19,685 nt of DNA from Stephanodiscus triporus (lineage: Eukaryota > Bacillariophyta > Thalassiosirophyceae > Thalassiosirales > Thalassiosiraceae): assembly GCA_036939755.1 (NCBI GenBank), contig JALLAZ010000198.1, forward strand, positions 1 through 19,685, given 5' to 3'. Positions 18,218-19,685 of this stretch are shown one piece after another. The notes beneath the pieces were generated by a model. It did not search any database. It was not told where the DNA came from and saw nothing but the letters and a program-made list of their open reading frames with translations. Every line of letters starts with the position of its first letter. The first letter of the stretch is position 1. Position numbers and translations under genes: made by a program.

Positions 18218-19387
18218 CTATTGCGAGAACACTTCAGCCCAATACATGTCAAGATAGATATTTATTGCGGCAGAGTTCATGCAGAAATGCAAGCAGTCAT
18301 GTTGAGGTGACAATACAGGATGGGCATGCACACTCTGCATCAACGGATCGCGAGCATCAATGACCTGTACATTCAGCTCATTGTCATGTATCAAAGTCAA
18401 CGACACATTCCACAATTTTGGCCCACCATTCCAGCCGTATTTATGTGGAATGTTATCCTCGATAAATGGTTCGGGCGCAATTTTGTTTGCGCAACTTGTC
18501 CCAACTTGGCCGAGCACGAATACAGTCTTTGTTCGCCGTGATATCTTAGAAAGGAATGCGTCCATAGCATCGTAGTATAATTCTGGTACCATCTTTTCCA
18601 CCCATTCAAATGGACTAGATGAAGAATTCAGCACCCGTGGAAGGCTGAGAAAATGCGCAATACTTCCTTGGACGAATACTAAATCAAATTCATCTAACTC
18701 GACAATCATCTCGTCATGAAGTAGACACGAGCTGTCGCCAACCTGACCTTTTAGACTATGATCGAGAGTGAAGTTGCCTTCGTGGTAGATCTTAGCTGCC
18801 ATAGTTTTGAGCCATTGGAAGCAAATAGTGATGTTGCTTTTCGCATCAAGCATGCACCTGTGATCTGAATCACATAATGATTTTTTCAATTCCCACTCGA
18901 CTTCATCGTGCCCCAATGTCCAAACCAAAGCTTGAACTTGTTGACGAATCAAGCTTGAGCCAACAAAAATGATACGACTGTTTCTCATGTTTCGACGAAA
19001 TCCACTCACATCAAATCTTGGATAGCGCCTGTTGTTTCTGTCTTTATAGACCCACTGTGTCAAGTTCGAAGGGCAGTACTTTTCGGCCTTGACGCAATCG
19101 TCCTTATCGATGAAGCTAGCCATGCACACCTGCGAAGAAAATTTGTAGGGTGGCGTGTTGTCTTTGTCATATTCCCAATGGCCGCCTTGTACACCGTCAA
19201 TGATGCTGTAATCCTTAGGTTTATCAGTGTGCTGGTTGGCACGGATAGCTCCGTATTCTTTCTTTCCGATGATCGCGAAACCATTCTCTTCGATAATGGA
19301 AACGAGCATGGTGAGCAAGATGGCAATGGCAAGTTTACCAGAGGCAAAAAAGGGGATGGTAGAAGATTTTGTGCTTGGTTGATGCAT
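18218..19387 (-). CDS. TBL/PC-esterase-like type II membrane protein (GDSL-like)
   Basis: A single exon of 389 aa. A short cytosolic tail is followed by one hydrophobic segment (about 18-34), giving a type II signal anchor, then a luminal domain with several NxS/T sites (NLT, NIT, NFT, NSS, NVS). The order YPRFDVSGFRRNMRNSRIIF (122-141), VGSSLIRQQ (142-150) and DCLHFC (364-369) near the C-terminus matches the trichome-birefringence-like/PC-esterase fold, where GDS supplies the Ser nucleophile and DxxH the Asp-His pair. In plants and animals the superfamily O-acetylates Golgi glycans (xylan, sialic acid). Here Ser145, Asp364 and His367 are kept, but the Asp of GDS is Ser144. The Cys-rich TBL region is represented by CMASFIDKDDCVKAEKYC (88-105). 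Glycan O-acetylation in the secretory pathway is inferred; the substrate is unknown. The gene is more AT-rich than its neighbours and lies 146 bp upstream of the PPR gene on the same strand. Confidence 0.82.
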   Translation of the reverse strand: MHQPSTKSSTIPFFASGKLAIAILLTMLVSIIEENGFAIIGKKEYGAIRANQHTDKPKDYSIIDGVQGGHWEYDKDNTPPYKFSSQVCMASFIDKDDCVKAEKYCPSNLTQWVYKDRNNRRYPRFDVSGFRRNMRNSRIIFVGSSLIRQQVQALVWTLGHDEVEWELKKSLCDSDHRCMLDAKSNITICFQWLKTMAAKIYHEGNFTLDHSLKGQVGDSSCLLHDEMIVELDEFDLVFVQGSIAHFLSLPRVLNSSSSPFEWVEKMVPELYYDAMDAFLSKISRRTKTVFVLGQVGTSCANKIAPEPFIEDNIPHKYGWNGGPKLWNVSLTLIHDNELNVQVIDARDPLMQSVHAHPVLSPQHDCLHFCMNSAAINIYLDMYWAEVFSQ

Positions 19388-19685
19388 GGCAAGAGTTTAA
19401 GAAGCGCCGCTCCTTCATGGATGATCAAAAACCGTTGACGGCTAATTATTTTGTGCTGATCCCCCACCAGAACGAATGTATCATGAATTTCCGAATCGGT
19501 TGGGCTTAAAAAAGTGATTATTGAGTATGATAGTTAGACTATCTAACTATGGTAGTATCTAATCTAGGTAGGGTAGAGTTTTTTCAGCGATGGGCAAGGA
19601 AAAAAATACGCCTACAATTAAGGGGTAGATTCAATGGCCGTGGCCGCCGCGGTAACTCATTGAGAGCCCGCGACTATTCAGTCAA
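19388..19685. other. Upstream region of the TBL-like gene
   Basis: This is non-coding as far as it can be seen, and it includes the presumed promoter of the minus-strand TBL-like gene. It contains the inverted repeat at 19530-19550 and a short degenerate TAGGTAGGGTAG stretch near 19566. The last 60 bases become GC-rich again and may approach another gene beyond the window. Confidence 0.45.
19530..19550. repeat. Inverted repeat, 9-bp arms, 3-bp spacer
   Basis: ATAGTTAGA (19530-19538) and TCTAACTAT (19542-19550) are perfect reverse complements around cta, about 145-165 bp upstream of the TBL-like ATG. It could be a dimeric transcription-factor site or a small hairpin; no family is recognised. 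Confidence 0.6.

Noticed and set aside
19551..19575. Degenerate TAGGTAGGGTAG stretch, similar to one at 13316-13334, as interstitial telomere sequence
   Set aside because: Too short and irregular; no run of exact TTAGGG units.

Overview
The window looks like nuclear DNA of a photosynthetic stramenopile, most probably a diatom; the exact lineage cannot be fixed from the sequence. Reasons: protein-coding genes carry short spliceosomal introns (76-211 nt) with GTGAGT/GTAAGT donors. One gene encodes a plastid-type K+/H+ antiporter with EF-hands, an architecture known from diatom KEA3. Proteins are padded with Ser, Asp, Gln, Pro and Gly homopolymers made from TCG/GAC/GGA-type triplets. A PPR protein has repeats ending in a DAW-type signature, and a PAP/fibrillin plastid protein is present. 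I see no bacterial operon structure, rRNA, tRNA, CRISPR array or transposon gene.

Layout: 1-1194 is non-coding, with a 104-bp tandem duplication and a promoter carrying clustered ACGTCA/GCGTCA boxes. 1195-4675 (+, five exons) is a KEA-type cation/proton antiporter with an EF-hand pair and a TrkA-N/RCK domain. 4714-6441 (-) is a Sua5/YrdC threonylcarbamoyl-AMP synthase. 6662-9278 (+, two exons) is a helical protein that may be TTI2-like. 9279-9956 is non-coding. 9957-12861 (-, two exons) is an RBBP6/Mpe1-like DWNN-RING protein with an RGG tail. 12862-13628 is a divergent promoter region. 13629-14498 (+) is a PAP/fibrillin protein. 14551-18071 (-, five exons) is a large PPR protein. 18218-19387 (-) is a TBL/PC-esterase-like membrane protein. 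19388-19685 is upstream sequence.

The first six genes alternate strand, giving compact divergent and convergent pairs. Two convergent pairs leave only 38 and 52 nt between stop codons, so their 3' UTRs almost certainly overlap. The genes do not form one pathway. Two are plausibly plastid (antiporter, fibrillin), one organellar RNA (PPR), one tRNA modification (Sua5), one mRNA 3'-end processing (RBBP6-like), one possibly PIKK assembly (TTI2-like) and one secretory glycan modification (TBL-like).

The most interesting items are the antiporter's layered Ca2+/nucleotide regulatory region, the RBBP6-like protein that lacks a zinc knuckle and has a half-RING/half-U-box domain, and the TBL-like protein with GSS in place of GDS. 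All gene models were spliced by eye from reading frame, splice consensus and family conservation; none is supported by transcript data here.
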